This document shows positions 22,731-32,208 of a DNA stretch of 45,115 nucleotides, piece after piece. The notes under the pieces were generated by a model. The model was given only the letters and a program-made list of their open reading frames with translations, searched no databases and was not told the origin of the DNA. Where the stretch lies: NCBI GenBank assembly GCA_015063445.1, contig SVUD01000013.1, positions 1-45,115 on the forward strand, written 5' to 3'. The DNA is from Oscillospiraceae bacterium (GTDB lineage: Bacteria > Bacillota_A > Clostridia > Oscillospirales > CAG-272). Position 1 is the first letter of the stretch, and the number at the start of each line of letters is the position of its first letter. The position numbers and the translations under genes were made by a program.

Positions 22731-23948
22731 CTATTCGCTTGAAACGCTGTATTTATCAAGGCATTTTCTATCCATAGCGCCGAGGAAGGATACGTCGTCG
22801 TGAACGGTGTGATTCCATATCCTGTCAGACGAGGAAAGCCTTTGCGTTCTGATTCCGTCGGTAACGAAAACGTGCTTCGGACTCGGATTGACTATGATTA
22901 TTTTAGTACCGTTTCCGTGGAGGAAAAAGTCTATGTGTCGGTTTATTGAGATATGATGCTCCCGAGTACCGAGCCTATGCTCGAAGTAAGCGTTGGTGTC
23001 AGACGTGAAGATAAGAGGCACGCCTTTTCTTTTAGTACCGATAACGAGGCAGTCGAACTCCTTATCGCTGTACGTGAGAGTAAACTTAAAAATTCTCTTG
23101 TTATCTCCTTCGAGCTGCCAAACGACCTTGTAGCCCTCTCTTTTTGCAATATCGTTTACCGAGCGTATAAAGTGCTTCTTACGGCTTGATACCTTAAGCT
23201 TAGGGATTACGAGCATAAACAAAAGAAGCGCCGCCGTAATAATTCCGAAGCCAATCAGCGTCAGCGCCCCGAAAATACTGATAATGATAGTGGCTAACGA
23301 GTATGCGAAAAATACGAGAAGAGGAGAATAGGGGAACATAATCGGATAAAGGAAGAATATCAATAAGAAACGCTTGTAGAATTTTTTCGGTAGGGTAACT
23401 CTTTCGAGGTCGCCTATTCTGTTAAGATAAAACCAATATCTTCTCGCCTCGTATTTTGAGTTTAAGAAGAGAATAAAGCATATAGGGGTAATTATCACGA
23501 GAGGAAACCAGCCGCCGTTATGCGTACCGTCGAAAAAAATGCTTCCGATCTCCGCAAACCCGCCTATGAAAGCTGTGAGAGCAATAAGCGTTACGGTTGT
23601 AATAAGCTCCGTGAGAATGTGCGGTGTCGTAAAAACAAGCTTGATTTCTTCTTTTAACGAAACCTCTTCGACCTCACGCTCAAGAAAGCCCTCAAGCTCG
23701 TCTTTATCGAAGGTCGAGAACATCAGCGAAACCGAGTTGAAGATAAAAATTGCCGCAATTGAAGCGGTGAGGAAAACTACGTACTCGGGAAGCCCTGTAA
23801 ATAAGCTGACGTCCTTAGAGGTCATAGCGTACGCGTGAATCGAGGTGATCACCGAGGTGAGCTTAAAGATAATGAAAAACCACAGAAAAGTCATAACCCC
23901 TCGGGCAGCGTAAAAAAGCTTTGAATTTCTTCTTTCGCGCATCTCCAT
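22731..23948 (-). CDS. Polytopic membrane protein of unknown function
   Basis: The 405-aa protein has an N-terminal hydrophobic region and 5-6 TM segments up to about residue 250 (ITALLAFIGG-type stretches), followed by a ~150-residue soluble C-terminal domain of alternating beta strands (FTLTYSDKEFDCLVIGT). No catalytic motif was recognised. GGAGG stands 7 nt before ATG. It lies alone on the minus strand, facing the pfp gene, with the metK promoter region behind it. It may act in envelope stress, but that is not supported by sequence. Confidence 0.6.
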   Translation of the reverse strand: MEMRERRNSKLFYAARGVMTFLWFFIIFKLTSVITSIHAYAMTSKDVSLFTGLPEYVVFLTASIAAIFIFNSVSLMFSTFDKDELEGFLEREVEEVSLKEEIKLVFTTPHILTELITTVTLIALTAFIGGFAEIGSIFFDGTHNGGWFPLVIITPICFILFLNSKYEARRYWFYLNRIGDLERVTLPKKFYKRFLLIFFLYPIMFPYSPLLVFFAYSLATIIISIFGALTLIGFGIITAALLLFMLVIPKLKVSSRKKHFIRSVNDIAKREGYKVVWQLEGDNKRIFKFTLTYSDKEFDCLVIGTKRKGVPLIFTSDTNAYFEHRLGTREHHISINRHIDFFLHGNGTKIIIVNPSPKHVFVTDGIRTQRLSSSDRIWNHTVHDDVSFLGAMDRKCLDKYSVSSE

Positions 23949-24118
23949 AACGTTTCCTCCTGTTTCCTTATTCCCGATACCTTGCGAGCGAACATCTCGG
24001 TGATGGTATTATAACAAAAAATGGGAAAAAAGTCAATATCTAACGCGCGGTAGAAATATGCGTGAGCGCAAGAAGTATAAAGCTTTTGTAAAAAAACAAA
24101 AAAACTGCGAAAAAGGTA

Positions 24119-24147
24119 TTGCAATTTGTCGTAAGCTGTGCTACAAT
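24119..24147 (+). promoter_or_regulatory. Sigma-A promoter of the SAM riboswitch-metK transcript
   Basis: TTGCAA (24119-24124), 17 nt, TACAAT (24142-24147). The riboswitch starts about 15 nt downstream. Confidence 0.65.
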
Positions 24148-24162
24148 AATAGCGTTAAAATT

Positions 24163-24290
24163 AAACATCCTTATCAAGAGCGGCGGAGGGACTGGCCCTG
24201 TGAAGCCCGGCAACCTGTGTATATAAGGTGCCAATTCCTGTAGATGAGTGTTTTGTGATCTCGGGAAGTCTTGCGCTCCGAGATTTTTTG
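24163..24290 (+). promoter_or_regulatory. SAM-I (S-box) riboswitch with terminator
   Basis: The conserved SAM-I core is visible: CTTATCAAGAG (24170-24180), GGCGGAGGGACTGGCCCTGT, GAAGCCCGGCAACC, AAGGTGCCAATTCCTG and GATGAG. An expression platform terminator ATCTCGG/CCGAGAT plus T run (24258-24290) precedes metK. SAM binding would end transcription before metK. Bounds are approximate. Confidence 0.95.
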
Positions 24291-24322
24291 TTTGGTAAGG
24301 AAAGAAGTGTGAGGAAAATAAA

Positions 24323-25513
24323 ATGTCAGAAATTAAAAGACTTTTCACGTCGGAATCTGTAACAGAGGGACATCCCGATAAAATTTGCGATAAGATATCC
24401 GACGCGATACTTGACGAAATACTTCGCCAGGACCCTATGAGCAGAGTTGCGTGCGAGACCTTTGCAACTACCGGTATCGTTAACGTTATGGGAGAAATAA
24501 CCACAACGGCAACGCTTGATATCCAAAAAATAGTTCGTGAAACAGTAACCGAAATCGGATACACAAGAGCTAAATACGGCTTTGATGCGTCTACTTGCGC
24601 GGTTCTCAGCTCTATTCACGCTCAGAGTCCCGATATCGCGATGGGCGTTGATAAATGCGCTGAGGCTAAGGACGGAGAGATGAACGACGAGCTTGATACG
24701 GGCGCGGGAGACCAGGGACTTATGTTCGGATTTGCGTGTGATGAGACCCCCGAGCTTATGCCTCTTCCCATATCTCTTTCTCATAAGCTCGCAAAAAGAC
24801 TTACAGAGGTGAGAAAGAACGGCACTCTTTCATATCTGCGTCCCGACGGTAAAACTCAGGTAACCGTAGAATACGATGGAGATAAACCGGTAAGAGTCGA
24901 TACGATAGTAGTGTCATCGCAGCACAGTGAGGATGTTTCTCACGATAAGATCCGTAAGGACATCATAGAGAAGGTTATCCTTCCCATCGTTCCCAAAGAG
25001 CTTCTTGACGGAAAGGTAAACATTTTTGTTAATCCCACGGGAAGATTCGTTATTGGCGGACCTGCGGGTGATACGGGACTTACCGGAAGAAAGATAATAG
25101 TTGATACATACGGCGGATATTCCCGTCATGGCGGCGGAGCGTTTTCGGGTAAGGATCCCACTAAGGTGGACAGAAGCGCATCATATGCGGCAAGATATGT
25201 AGCTAAGAACGTTGTAAAGGCAGGACTTGCCAAGAAGTGCGAGGTCCAAATCGCATACGCTATAGGCGTAGCTAAGCCTGTGTCCGTAATGATTGAAACC
25301 TTTGGTACCGCGGTATGTCCCGAAAGCAAGATTTCCGAGGCGGTAGCAAAGCTTGTAGACCTTCGTCCCGCGGCGATAATCAATAAATTTGATTTACGTA
25401 AGCCCATATACAAGGAGCTTGCCGCATACGGACATATGGGAAGAGAGGATCTCGGAGTAAAATGGGAAGTATGCGATATAGCGGATAAGCTTAAGGAAAT
25501 GTGTCTTCAATAA
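24323..25513 (+). CDS. metK: S-adenosylmethionine synthetase
   Basis: The 396-aa protein has the family length and motifs: [33 protein letters not shown] and the [22 protein letters not shown] loop (here [19 protein letters not shown]). It makes SAM from methionine and ATP in the cytoplasm. Upstream control by the SAM-I riboswitch gives feedback. The start follows GTGAGGAAAATAAA, with a GAGG at 9 nt. A hairpin in the following 80 nt may separate it from recD2. Confidence 0.98.
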   Translation: MSEIKRLFTSESVTEGHPDKICDKISDAILDEILRQDPMSRVACETFATTGIVNVMGEITTTATLDIQKIVRETVTEIGYTRAKYGFDASTCAVLSSIHAQSPDIAMGVDKCAEAKDGEMNDELDTGAGDQGLMFGFACDETPELMPLPISLSHKLAKRLTEVRKNGTLSYLRPDGKTQVTVEYDGDKPVRVDTIVVSSQHSEDVSHDKIRKDIIEKVILPIVPKELLDGKVNIFVNPTGRFVIGGPAGDTGLTGRKIIVDTYGGYSRHGGGAFSGKDPTKVDRSASYAARYVAKNVVKAGLAKKCEVQIAYAIGVAKPVSVMIETFGTAVCPESKISEAVAKLVDLRPAAIINKFDLRKPIYKELAAYGHMGREDLGVKWEVCDIADKLKEMCLQ

Positions 25514-25526
25514 TTTAACTTGATTT

Positions 25527-25567
25527 TAAATTCCCCGAATGGTTGAAATAGCCGAGCGGGGAATTTA
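25527..25567 (+). terminator. Hairpin between metK and recD2 (weak terminator)
   Basis: TAAATTCCCCG (25527-25537) pairs exactly with CGGGGAATTTA (25557-25567). There is no strong T run, so it may only pause or stabilise the RNA. Confidence 0.4.
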
Positions 25568-25593
25568 GTTGATATAGAAAGGAGATGAGAGAT

Positions 25594-27813
25594 ATGGCAA
25601 ATCAAGTCAATAAAGACGGTCAGTCTGAAGTTCTTAAGGGAACTATAGAAAACGTTATATACTATAACGATAGCAACGATTATGCCGTTCTCGAAGTTTC
25701 CTTGGAAAACAATCTTGTGATAACCGCAGTAGGAACTATGCCGATTCCGTTTGAGGGAGAATGCGTTGTGCTAAACGGCAGATGGGGATATCACAAGGAA
25801 TTCGGGAAGCAGTTCGTAATAGAGTCCTTTGAAAAGTCCTTGCCAAAGGAGACCGAAGGAATCCTGCAGTATCTTTCATCGAGAACCGTTAAGGGCGTAG
25901 GGCCCGCAACTGCAAAAAAAATAGTAGACCGCTTTGGAGCGGATACGTTTGACGTTATAGAGAATCACCCGGAGTGGCTTTCTGATATTCATGGAATAAC
26001 AATGAAGAAGGCTGCCGCGATATCCGAGTCCTTTCTTGAGCAGAACGGACTTCGCGATGTCGTTATGTTCTGTAAGGATTATATGACTATCCCCGAAGCA
26101 ACGAGAGTATATAAGAAGCTCGGCTCGGGCGCTGTAGGGCTTATAACGAAGAACCCTTACATACTTTGTGAGGGAGAGAACAGTCTTACCTTTGCTCAGG
26201 CAGACGAGATAGCTATGAGGCTCGGATTCGAAGCGGAAAACAGCTTCAGAGTCAAAAGCGGAATAACGTATGTTCTTGATTATAATGCTCATACGAACGG
26301 ACATACCTGCCTTCCTATTGATAAGCTCATAAAGGCGTCGTCAGAAACACTGGGGATAAATGAAGAGACCGTCAGCGCCAAGCTTATGAGATTTATCAAG
26401 CTTGATGAGTTTTCGGTTTACAGCTATGATGAAAAAAACTACGTGATGACAAAGGACGTTAATGATATAGAAGATTATATAGCGAGGAGAATGAATGCTA
26501 TAGACTCTTCGGCGCCGCGTTTTTCGGGGGAAGACATTCTTTCTCTTATCGAGAATCTCGAGTATAAGCTTGGTATCACGTATGAAAGACTTCAGAAAAA
26601 AGCGATTTACGAGTCTCTTTGCAACGGGGTGACAATAATTACGGGCGGTCCGGGAACGGGAAAAACAACCATAGTAAAAGCCTTGATATCGCTGTTCAAG
26701 AGTCTTAATCAGAGAGTTGTACTCGCGGCGCCTACCGGAAGAGCCGCAAAGCGAATGAGCGAGGCAACGAGCGCCGAGGCGAAAACTATACACCGAATGC
26801 TCGAAATGGAAAAGGGTGACCTTGACGTGAGATTTGGTAGAAACGCTGTAAATCCGTTGGATGAATCGGTATGTATTGTAGACGAGGCTTCGATGATAGA
26901 CGTTAATCTTATGCATGCGTTGGTCAGAGCCCTGAAACGAGGTGCGAGACTTGTGCTTATAGGAGACTCTAATCAGCTTCCGAGTGTAGGGGCAGGTAAC
27001 GTTCTTTCTGACCTGATTTCATCCAAGCGCTTCAGAACAATAGAATTAACGGAAATATTCCGTCAGTCAAAGGAAAGTCTTATAGTAACCAACGCGCACA
27101 AAATTAATCACGGAGAAGCGCCTAATTTATCCGTAGTAAACGGAGATTTCTTTTTCGTATCACGCGCATATGAAAAGGACATAGCTTCAACCGTAGCTTC
27201 ACTCGTTGCGGAAAGATTGCCGAAAAGCTACGGCAGGTCTATACGAGAGGGAATACAGATTATAACCCCCTCTAAAAAAGGCGCGGGCGGTGTTGAAATA
27301 CTTAATGCGGAGCTTCAGGCGAAGCTTAATCCTCCGAGCCGTACCAAAGCCGAAAAATCCGCTCACGGAACTCTTTTCAGAGTCGGCGATAAGGTAATGC
27401 AGACTGTAAATAATTACGATATAGAGTGGAGGCGCGGCTCTCAGGAGGGAATGGGAATATTTAACGGTGATATCGGAATTATTGAAGCTATAGATACGAA
27501 TGAGTCCGTTATGCGTATAAGATTCGATGACAGACTCGTGTCTTACGGCTTTGATATCCTCGATGAGCTTGAGCTTGCCTATGCGATAACGGTGCATAAA
27601 AGTCAAGGAAGCGAGTATCCCGTTGTAATTATTCCTATGTATTCCTGTCCCCCGATGCTTATGACTCGTAATTTGCTTTATACCGCGGTAACGAGAGCGA
27701 AAAAAATGGTTATAATGGTAGGAAGAGCAGACGTCGTATCAAAAATGGTAGCTAATAATAACGAGCTTAAGCGGTATACGACCTTACAGCAAAGAATTGC
27801 CGAGTATAAATAA
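25594..27813 (+). CDS. recD2: RecD2-like SF1B DNA helicase
   Basis: The 739-aa protein contains an N-terminal OB-like region, a helix-hairpin-helix stretch (VKGVGPATAKKIVDRFG), Walker A GGPGTGKTT in the middle, VDEASMID (motif II) and a C-terminal UvrD-like part with TVHKSQGSEYP and TAVTRAKK. This layout is RecD2, the stand-alone ATP-dependent 5'-3' helicase of organisms with or without RecBCD, involved in repair and replication stress. The start ATG at 25594 is 9 nt after AGGAG; an earlier in-frame ATG at 25585 touches the SD and is rejected. Confidence 0.93.
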   Translation: MANQVNKDGQSEVLKGTIENVIYYNDSNDYAVLEVSLENNLVITAVGTMPIPFEGECVVLNGRWGYHKEFGKQFVIESFEKSLPKETEGILQYLSSRTVKGVGPATAKKIVDRFGADTFDVIENHPEWLSDIHGITMKKAAAISESFLEQNGLRDVVMFCKDYMTIPEATRVYKKLGSGAVGLITKNPYILCEGENSLTFAQADEIAMRLGFEAENSFRVKSGITYVLDYNAHTNGHTCLPIDKLIKASSETLGINEETVSAKLMRFIKLDEFSVYSYDEKNYVMTKDVNDIEDYIARRMNAIDSSAPRFSGEDILSLIENLEYKLGITYERLQKKAIYESLCNGVTIITGGPGTGKTTIVKALISLFKSLNQRVVLAAPTGRAAKRMSEATSAEAKTIHRMLEMEKGDLDVRFGRNAVNPLDESVCIVDEASMIDVNLMHALVRALKRGARLVLIGDSNQLPSVGAGNVLSDLISSKRFRTIELTEIFRQSKESLIVTNAHKINHGEAPNLSVVNGDFFFVSRAYEKDIASTVASLVAERLPKSYGRSIREGIQIITPSKKGAGGVEILNAELQAKLNPPSRTKAEKSAHGTLFRVGDKVMQTVNNYDIEWRRGSQEGMGIFNGDIGIIEAIDTNESVMRIRFDDRLVSYGFDILDELELAYAITVHKSQGSEYPVVIIPMYSCPPMLMTRNLLYTAVTRAKKMVIMVGRADVVSKMVANNNELKRYTTLQQRIAEYK

Positions 27814-27893
27814 GCGCAAAATCCCCAAAAACAGCGTCTTTTAGTTAAAATCTCTTATTTTATAACTTTTAGGCGTAAATTTTATAAATATGC

Positions 27894-27922
27894 TTGAAAT
27901 TTGGAGAAAAATATACTATAAT
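27894..27922 (+). promoter_or_regulatory. Sigma-A promoter of the mreB-like gene
   Basis: TTGAAA (27894-27899), 17 nt, TATAAT (27917-27922), ending 38 nt before the ATG at 27961. Confidence 0.75.
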
Positions 27923-27960
27923 ATAATGTGAGCTGTTATAAATCTCAGAAAGGAAGCGAT

Positions 27961-28983
27961 ATGGTAACTAAGATAGGTCTTGACCTTGGATACGCAAACA
28001 TTGCTATAAGCGATGCTTCGCTTGAAGTTGATCGCGAGCCGTCTATTGCCATAATAGACAAGAATACCCGTCGCATCGTTTCTGTGGGAAGAGACGCGCT
28101 TTCACCCGAAAATGCCGCTCTTGGAATTTTGGTGCGCCCGTTCAAAAACGGTATCCTTTATTCCGCGGATTTTACAAAGGAAATAATAAGAGCAGCTCTT
28201 AAGGCTGTTCAGACCTCGGATAACGTACGAGCCGTCGTGGGTGTATCCGCGAGCTTCAATTCAAAGCAGCAGAGTGAGCTTGCGTTGATGTTCTGCGATG
28301 AGGGCGTTAAGGAATGCTTCTTTGTAGATAGAGCAATAGCGGGTCTTATAGGCGCGGGATATGCTCCGACGATCAGCGCGATTTCCGTTAACGTAGGCGC
28401 TTCAAGAACCGAGATCGCAATTTTATATCAAGGTAATATAATTTATTCCGAGTCTGTGGAAATAGGCGGAGAGGCATTTGATGAAGCTGTTCAGGAATAC
28501 ATACTTGAACAGGGGGAGCTAAATATATCTCTCGTTGACTCTAAGGCGATAAAGGAGGGAATTGGCGCAGTCTGGGAAGGCAGGAACGCTGATCCCATAA
28601 CTATTACCGGTACGCTCGCTTTAACGGGCAATAAAATAAAGATGTCGGTATCGAGTGAGGATATTTTAGGAGTTTTTGAAAAACCGCTACTCACCTTTAT
28701 TCAAGCTGTTGCGAATGCGGTCAAGCGTATTCCTATAGATTACGTTGAGGAGATATTCTCAAACGGTATAGTATTGACAGGAGGGGGAGCAGAGCTCTTC
28801 GGACTTGATAAGATGCTATCAAAGGTTCTCGGAGTCAGCGTCACGACCGCAAATAACCCTGCGGATTGCGTGGCAAGAGGTCTATCGCTGGTTAACACCT
28901 TCCTTCCGATTAAAATGCGAAATAACGGAAAAAATATTACCGCTCAATTAGCGAAGTATTATAAATCGAATAACAAAAAATGA
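27961..28983 (+). CDS. Divergent MreB-family actin homologue
   Basis: The 340-aa length equals MreB. Family marks are present but changed: phosphate-1 reads GLDLGYANIAI (usually D-L-G-T-A-N), phosphate-2 reads VNVGASRTEIAIL (usually G-G-G-T-T), and the adenosine motif VLTGGGAELFGLDKML is normal. It probably forms a filament guiding cell-wall synthesis at the membrane, consistent with its position opposite ftsZ. A basic tail follows. The loss of the GGGT motif could lower ATPase activity. The start follows AAAGGAAG. It is cotranscribed with a 35-aa membrane peptide. Confidence 0.82.
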   Translation: MVTKIGLDLGYANIAISDASLEVDREPSIAIIDKNTRRIVSVGRDALSPENAALGILVRPFKNGILYSADFTKEIIRAALKAVQTSDNVRAVVGVSASFNSKQQSELALMFCDEGVKECFFVDRAIAGLIGAGYAPTISAISVNVGASRTEIAILYQGNIIYSESVEIGGEAFDEAVQEYILEQGELNISLVDSKAIKEGIGAVWEGRNADPITITGTLALTGNKIKMSVSSEDILGVFEKPLLTFIQAVANAVKRIPIDYVEEIFSNGIVLTGGGAELFGLDKMLSKVLGVSVTTANNPADCVARGLSLVNTFLPIKMRNNGKNITAQLAKYYKSNNKK

Positions 28984-28996
28984 TAGGGGATTAAAA

Positions 28997-29104
28997 ATGA
29001 AAAGTAAAAAGACTTCTCTTGCAGTAAGAATCATTGCGAGTGCTGCGTTGGTTGCTCTTGTAGCAGGTATGCTTGCCGGTGTTATAGTTTACATAATGCA
29101 GTAA
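28997..29104 (+). CDS. 35-aa membrane peptide after the mreB-like gene
   Basis: The peptide MKSKKTSLAVRIIASAALVA... has a basic N terminus followed by one hydrophobic helix to the end (...VIVYIMQ). It begins 13 nt after the mreB-like stop, behind AGGGGA, and a terminator follows immediately, so it is the last gene of the unit. Similar short single-helix peptides in Clostridia are usually unannotated. A role as a membrane anchor or modulator of the filament is a hypothesis. Confidence 0.6.
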   Translation: MKSKKTSLAVRIIASAALVALVAGMLAGVIVYIMQ

Positions 29105-29116
29105 TCTCAAAATTAA

Positions 29117-29163
29117 AAAAAGTGCCTACAGTCCCGAAAGGGAAGTGTGGGCACTTTTTTTAT
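29117..29163 (+). terminator. Terminator after the 35-aa peptide gene
   Basis: AAAAAGTGCC pairs with GGCACTTTTT (29117-29126, 29150-29159), and the T run continues to 29161. Confidence 0.88.
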
Positions 29164-29221
29164 CAAAGGGAGTTCTGTATTTTAGCAGCGTTTTACACTT
29201 TTCCGTCATATAGAAAAATCG

Positions 29222-29443
29222 TTGTGGATTCATGTGGAGCGACGTGCTTTTCCACAAACACCAAAAAAAGAAACCAACAAAAAATCTACACGATTCCGTT
29301 CTCAAAGCCTCAAAACACCATAAAAAACGTTAAAACCACTCAAAAACACGACAAAACAAGTTGTTCACAATGTGGAAAACACATAAAACGTTAAAAATCA
29401 ACAGATGTGGAAATGTTGTTTTTCCACAAAGCTCATGAACAAC
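29222..29443. repeat. Gene-free stretch with DnaA-box-like sites and an inverted repeat
   Basis: The 29162-29500 interval holds no convincing gene. It contains TTTTCCACA (29248-29256, 29420-29428) and its complement (29371-29379), a fourth variant at 29406, and a weaker one at 29222, each one or two bases from TTATCCACA. Arms GTTGTTCA...TGTGGAAAAC (29360-29380) and their complement (29418-29443) form an imperfect inverted repeat. The plus strand is poor in G. Confidence 0.45.
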
Positions 29444-29497
29444 TTTTGCTCGATATGTTATTTCTTAAATTTCGATTTTAGCTGATACAAATTTAAT

Positions 29498-29553
29498 AAA
29501 AAAGGCTGAGCCATTCGCTTAATTTAAAAGCTTTGACTCAGCCTGTTTTTTTA
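29498..29553. terminator. Bidirectional terminator downstream of ftsZ
   Basis: GGCTGAG (29504-29510) and CTCAGCC (29537-29543) pair, with A-rich and T-rich flanks on both sides. It lies 80 nt after the ftsZ stop. Confidence 0.7.
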
Positions 29554-29632
29554 AAAATCAGTATCTGAAAAAATTCGATTATTATGCAATTTTAAGCTAT
29601 GCTTTTTAAAAATTAAAGCGAGTTGGAATTGC

Positions 29633-30937
29633 TTATTTTTTGATTCTTCTGATGAAGTCAAACATGCTATTGTATTCCTGATAAGACGCTCTTGCGGTCT
29701 TGTCGGGTTCTTCCTTGGGAGCTTCCTCAACCATCTCGGGTGCAGGCGCAGGCGCGGGCGCGGGAGCTTCCTGCTTAGGCTCGTCATCGTGAGAAAAATC
29801 AAAATATGAAGGCGTTCTCGTAGGAACGGAGTGAGCGGGATTAACGTTATAAGTCTCTTCCTTTTTAACCTCAACTGCGGGAGTAGCCGCAAAAACGTCA
29901 TTCGCGGCTACGGGTGTAGCAACCGTAGTCGGCTCTGCCTTTTCCGTATTTTCAGCCGCAAGAGTCTCGTTCTTATTGGTGAAACCGGTCGCAACTATGG
30001 TTATGCGAATTTCATCATTCATAGTTTCATCGAAGGAAGTACCCCATATAATGTTTGCGTCCGGATGAGCCTCCTCGTGAACCATACGAGAGGCGAGATC
30101 TATTTCGCTAAGCTGAATGTCGGGCGATGCGGTAATGCTGATAAGAACACCGGTCGCGCCTGTAATGCTTGTCGAAAGAAGGGGAGAGAAGATTGCTTTC
30201 GTAGCAGCAAGTCTCGCCTTGTTTTCACCGCTAGCTTGTCCAACGCCCATATGAGCGTAGCCGGCATTTTTCATTATTGCGGTTACGTCAGCAAAGTCAA
30301 GGTTGACGAATCCGGGATAATTTATAACGTCTGAAATAGACTGAACACCCTTGCGAAGAACGTCATCCGCAATTTCAAACGCAGCGTCTGCGCGAAGGTT
30401 TTCAGCTTCTATTTGCTTAAGTCTTTCGTTAGGAATAACGATAAGCGAGTCTACTGCCTTGGCGAGCTCCTTTATTCCTTCTTCAGCCTGAGCCATTCTT
30501 CTGCGGCCCTCGAATTCGAAGGGGGTAGTTACGATACCTATCGTAAGAATGCCCATTTCTCTCGCTATCTTAGCAACGATGGGAGCGGCTCCCGTTCCCG
30601 TGCCGCCGCCCATACCTGCGGTAATGAAAATCATATCCGCGCCCTGAAGGTGCTCCTTGATTTCTTCTCTGGATTCCTCAGCGCTCTGCTTACCGATAGC
30701 GGGATTTGCGCCGGCGCCCTTTCCTCCGGTTGTGTTTTTACCAATAACAAGCTTTCTTGCCGCGCAGGATTCAACGAGAGCCTGGCAGTCGGTATTTATG
30801 GCGATGAATTCAACGCCTCTGATGTTTGTCTGTATCATGCGTTTAACGGCATTATTTCCGCCACCGCCAACGCCAACTACTTTTATATTAACATTGCTTT
30901 GATAGCTTGTGTCAAAATCAAATTCAAAGTGTTCCAT
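29633..30937 (-). CDS. ftsZ: Cell division GTPase FtsZ
   Basis: The 434-aa protein has the tubulin signature [10 protein letters not shown] at residues 110-119, [11 protein letters not shown] at the nucleotide-binding start, and an acidic Pro/Ala/Glu-rich linker ([20 protein letters not shown]). It ends [13 protein letters not shown], a variant of the C-terminal peptide that binds FtsA/ZipA-type partners. It polymerises at midcell as the Z-ring. The start is the ATG at 30937 behind GGAG, 9 nt after an alternative GTG. It is the last gene of the dcw cluster and has its own promoter. Confidence 0.97.
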   Translation of the reverse strand: MEHFEFDFDTSYQSNVNIKVVGVGGGGNNAVKRMIQTNIRGVEFIAINTDCQALVESCAARKLVIGKNTTGGKGAGANPAIGKQSAEESREEIKEHLQGADMIFITAGMGGGTGTGAAPIVAKIAREMGILTIGIVTTPFEFEGRRRMAQAEEGIKELAKAVDSLIVIPNERLKQIEAENLRADAAFEIADDVLRKGVQSISDVINYPGFVNLDFADVTAIMKNAGYAHMGVGQASGENKARLAATKAIFSPLLSTSITGATGVLISITASPDIQLSEIDLASRMVHEEAHPDANIIWGTSFDETMNDEIRITIVATGFTNKNETLAAENTEKAEPTTVATPVAANDVFAATPAVEVKKEETYNVNPAHSVPTRTPSYFDFSHDDEPKQEAPAPAPAPAPEMVEEAPKEEPDKTARASYQEYNSMFDFIRRIKK

Positions 30938-30999
30938 ATTAAGCACTCCATTATATTATTTATTATTTATATAAATAGTATATATAATTATACATAAAT

Positions 31000-31028
31000 A
31001 TTTTATAATGTTTCGCGCTTAATTTCAA
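31000..31028 (-). promoter_or_regulatory. Sigma-A promoter of ftsZ
   Basis: On the minus strand TTGAAA (31028-31023), 17 nt, TAAAAT (31005-31000). It lies in the murG-ftsZ gap, 63 nt before the ftsZ start, and would allow FtsZ expression apart from the rest of the cluster. Confidence 0.55.
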
Positions 31029-31064
31029 GTCTATTTTTCAAAATTGTGAAATATTCACAAAATG

Positions 31065-32192
31065 TTAACAATTCGGGGATTTAAAATCATTCTTATTTGA
31101 GCATAAAATATGATTCTCAATATTTTTTGCTATAATGCGTGAAGCGTTTGGAGATGAAATACGGAATGCGTTTTTTTCCATCCGTGAAAGAAGCTCTCTG
31201 TTATTTATCAATCGAAGCAAGGCTTCGGTGAGAGATTCTGCGGATAATTCCGATTCGTTTATCAGAACGGCAGCTCCGTTCTCTACGAGATGAAGAGCGT
31301 TTTTGGTCTGGTGATCAGCGGTGACGTTTGGAGAAGGAATAAGAATTGATGCGGAGCCGGAGGCGCAAATTTCAGAAAGAGTCATAGCTCCGCATCTGCT
31401 TATTACTATATCCGCAGCCGCAAGGTATAGAGGCATTTCGTCTATAAAAGGAACGACGGAACAGCCGTTCTTAGCGGGGAAAAGCTCAGGATGGGTTTCT
31501 TTTACGCTTTCAAAATAACGCTTTCCCGTCGAATGACAATGTAAAATATCGTTTCTTTTTGAAGAAAAATCTTTCATCATTTCAAGAGATGCATCATTCA
31601 GCGCCCATGCTCCAATGCTTCCGCCAACCGAAAGAACGAAAAGCTTATCCGAAGAAATACCGAGTTTTTTTCTTGCGTCACTTTTTTGTATTTTGTAAAA
31701 ATCTTCCCTCACGGGATTTCCGCTGTAAATCGAGTTTTTATCGTTGTTATCCGTTTTTGTACCGTAAAAAACTATATCGCATTTTTTTGAGAGAAGCTTT
31801 GCGGATAGCCCCGGTGAAGCGTTTGATTCATGTATCGCGGTAAAAATTCCAAGCTTTTTTGCCGCGCGCACTACGGGAAAGCAAACGTATCCTCCGGTAC
31901 CGATGACGGCATCTGCCGAAAAGTCCTCTAAGATTTTCTTTGATTCCTTTTCCGCCGTGAACAGTTTTTTAATGACTCCTAAGTTCTTAAGAGTCAATTT
32001 TCTTATAAGACCGGAAACCTGTATTTCATAAAGCTTGTAGCCGTTCTTTTTTATTATTTCGTTTTCTGCGCCCGAAGCTCTTCCGATAAAAGCTATTTTG
32101 CAATCTGGATTTCGTTTTTCAAATTCCTTGGCTATTGCTATCGCGGGTGATATGTGTCCCACAGTACCCCCGCCGCAAAATACTATATTCAT
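31065..32192 (-). CDS. murG: UDP-N-acetylglucosamine transferase MurG
   Basis: The 375-aa protein opens MNIVFCGGGTVGHISPAIAI (nucleotide-binding G loop) and later shows VIGTGGYVCFPVV and HESNASPGLSAKLLSK, with the second Rossmann half holding SRCGAMTLSEICASGSASIL. It transfers GlcNAc to lipid I to form lipid II at the inner membrane face. The start is the internal ATG at 32192 behind AGGAG, rather than a longer frame that would overlap ftsW. It sits between ftsW (16 nt upstream) and ftsZ. Confidence 0.96.
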   Translation of the reverse strand: MNIVFCGGGTVGHISPAIAIAKEFEKRNPDCKIAFIGRASGAENEIIKKNGYKLYEIQVSGLIRKLTLKNLGVIKKLFTAEKESKKILEDFSADAVIGTGGYVCFPVVRAAKKLGIFTAIHESNASPGLSAKLLSKKCDIVFYGTKTDNNDKNSIYSGNPVREDFYKIQKSDARKKLGISSDKLFVLSVGGSIGAWALNDASLEMMKDFSSKRNDILHCHSTGKRYFESVKETHPELFPAKNGCSVVPFIDEMPLYLAAADIVISRCGAMTLSEICASGSASILIPSPNVTADHQTKNALHLVENGAAVLINESELSAESLTEALLRLINNRELLSRMEKNAFRISSPNASRIIAKNIENHILCSNKNDFKSPNC

Positions 32193-32208
32193 ATAGGCGC
32201 TCCTATAA

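Noticed and set aside
29122..29394. 90-codon frame in the ftsZ/mreB gap
   Set aside because: It starts inside the terminator hairpin, has no SD, and its composition follows the A/C-rich DNA.
29162..29500. Chromosomal origin (oriC)
   Set aside because: DnaA-box-like sites are present, but the flanking genes converge and dnaA/dnaN are absent, which is opposite to origin architecture.
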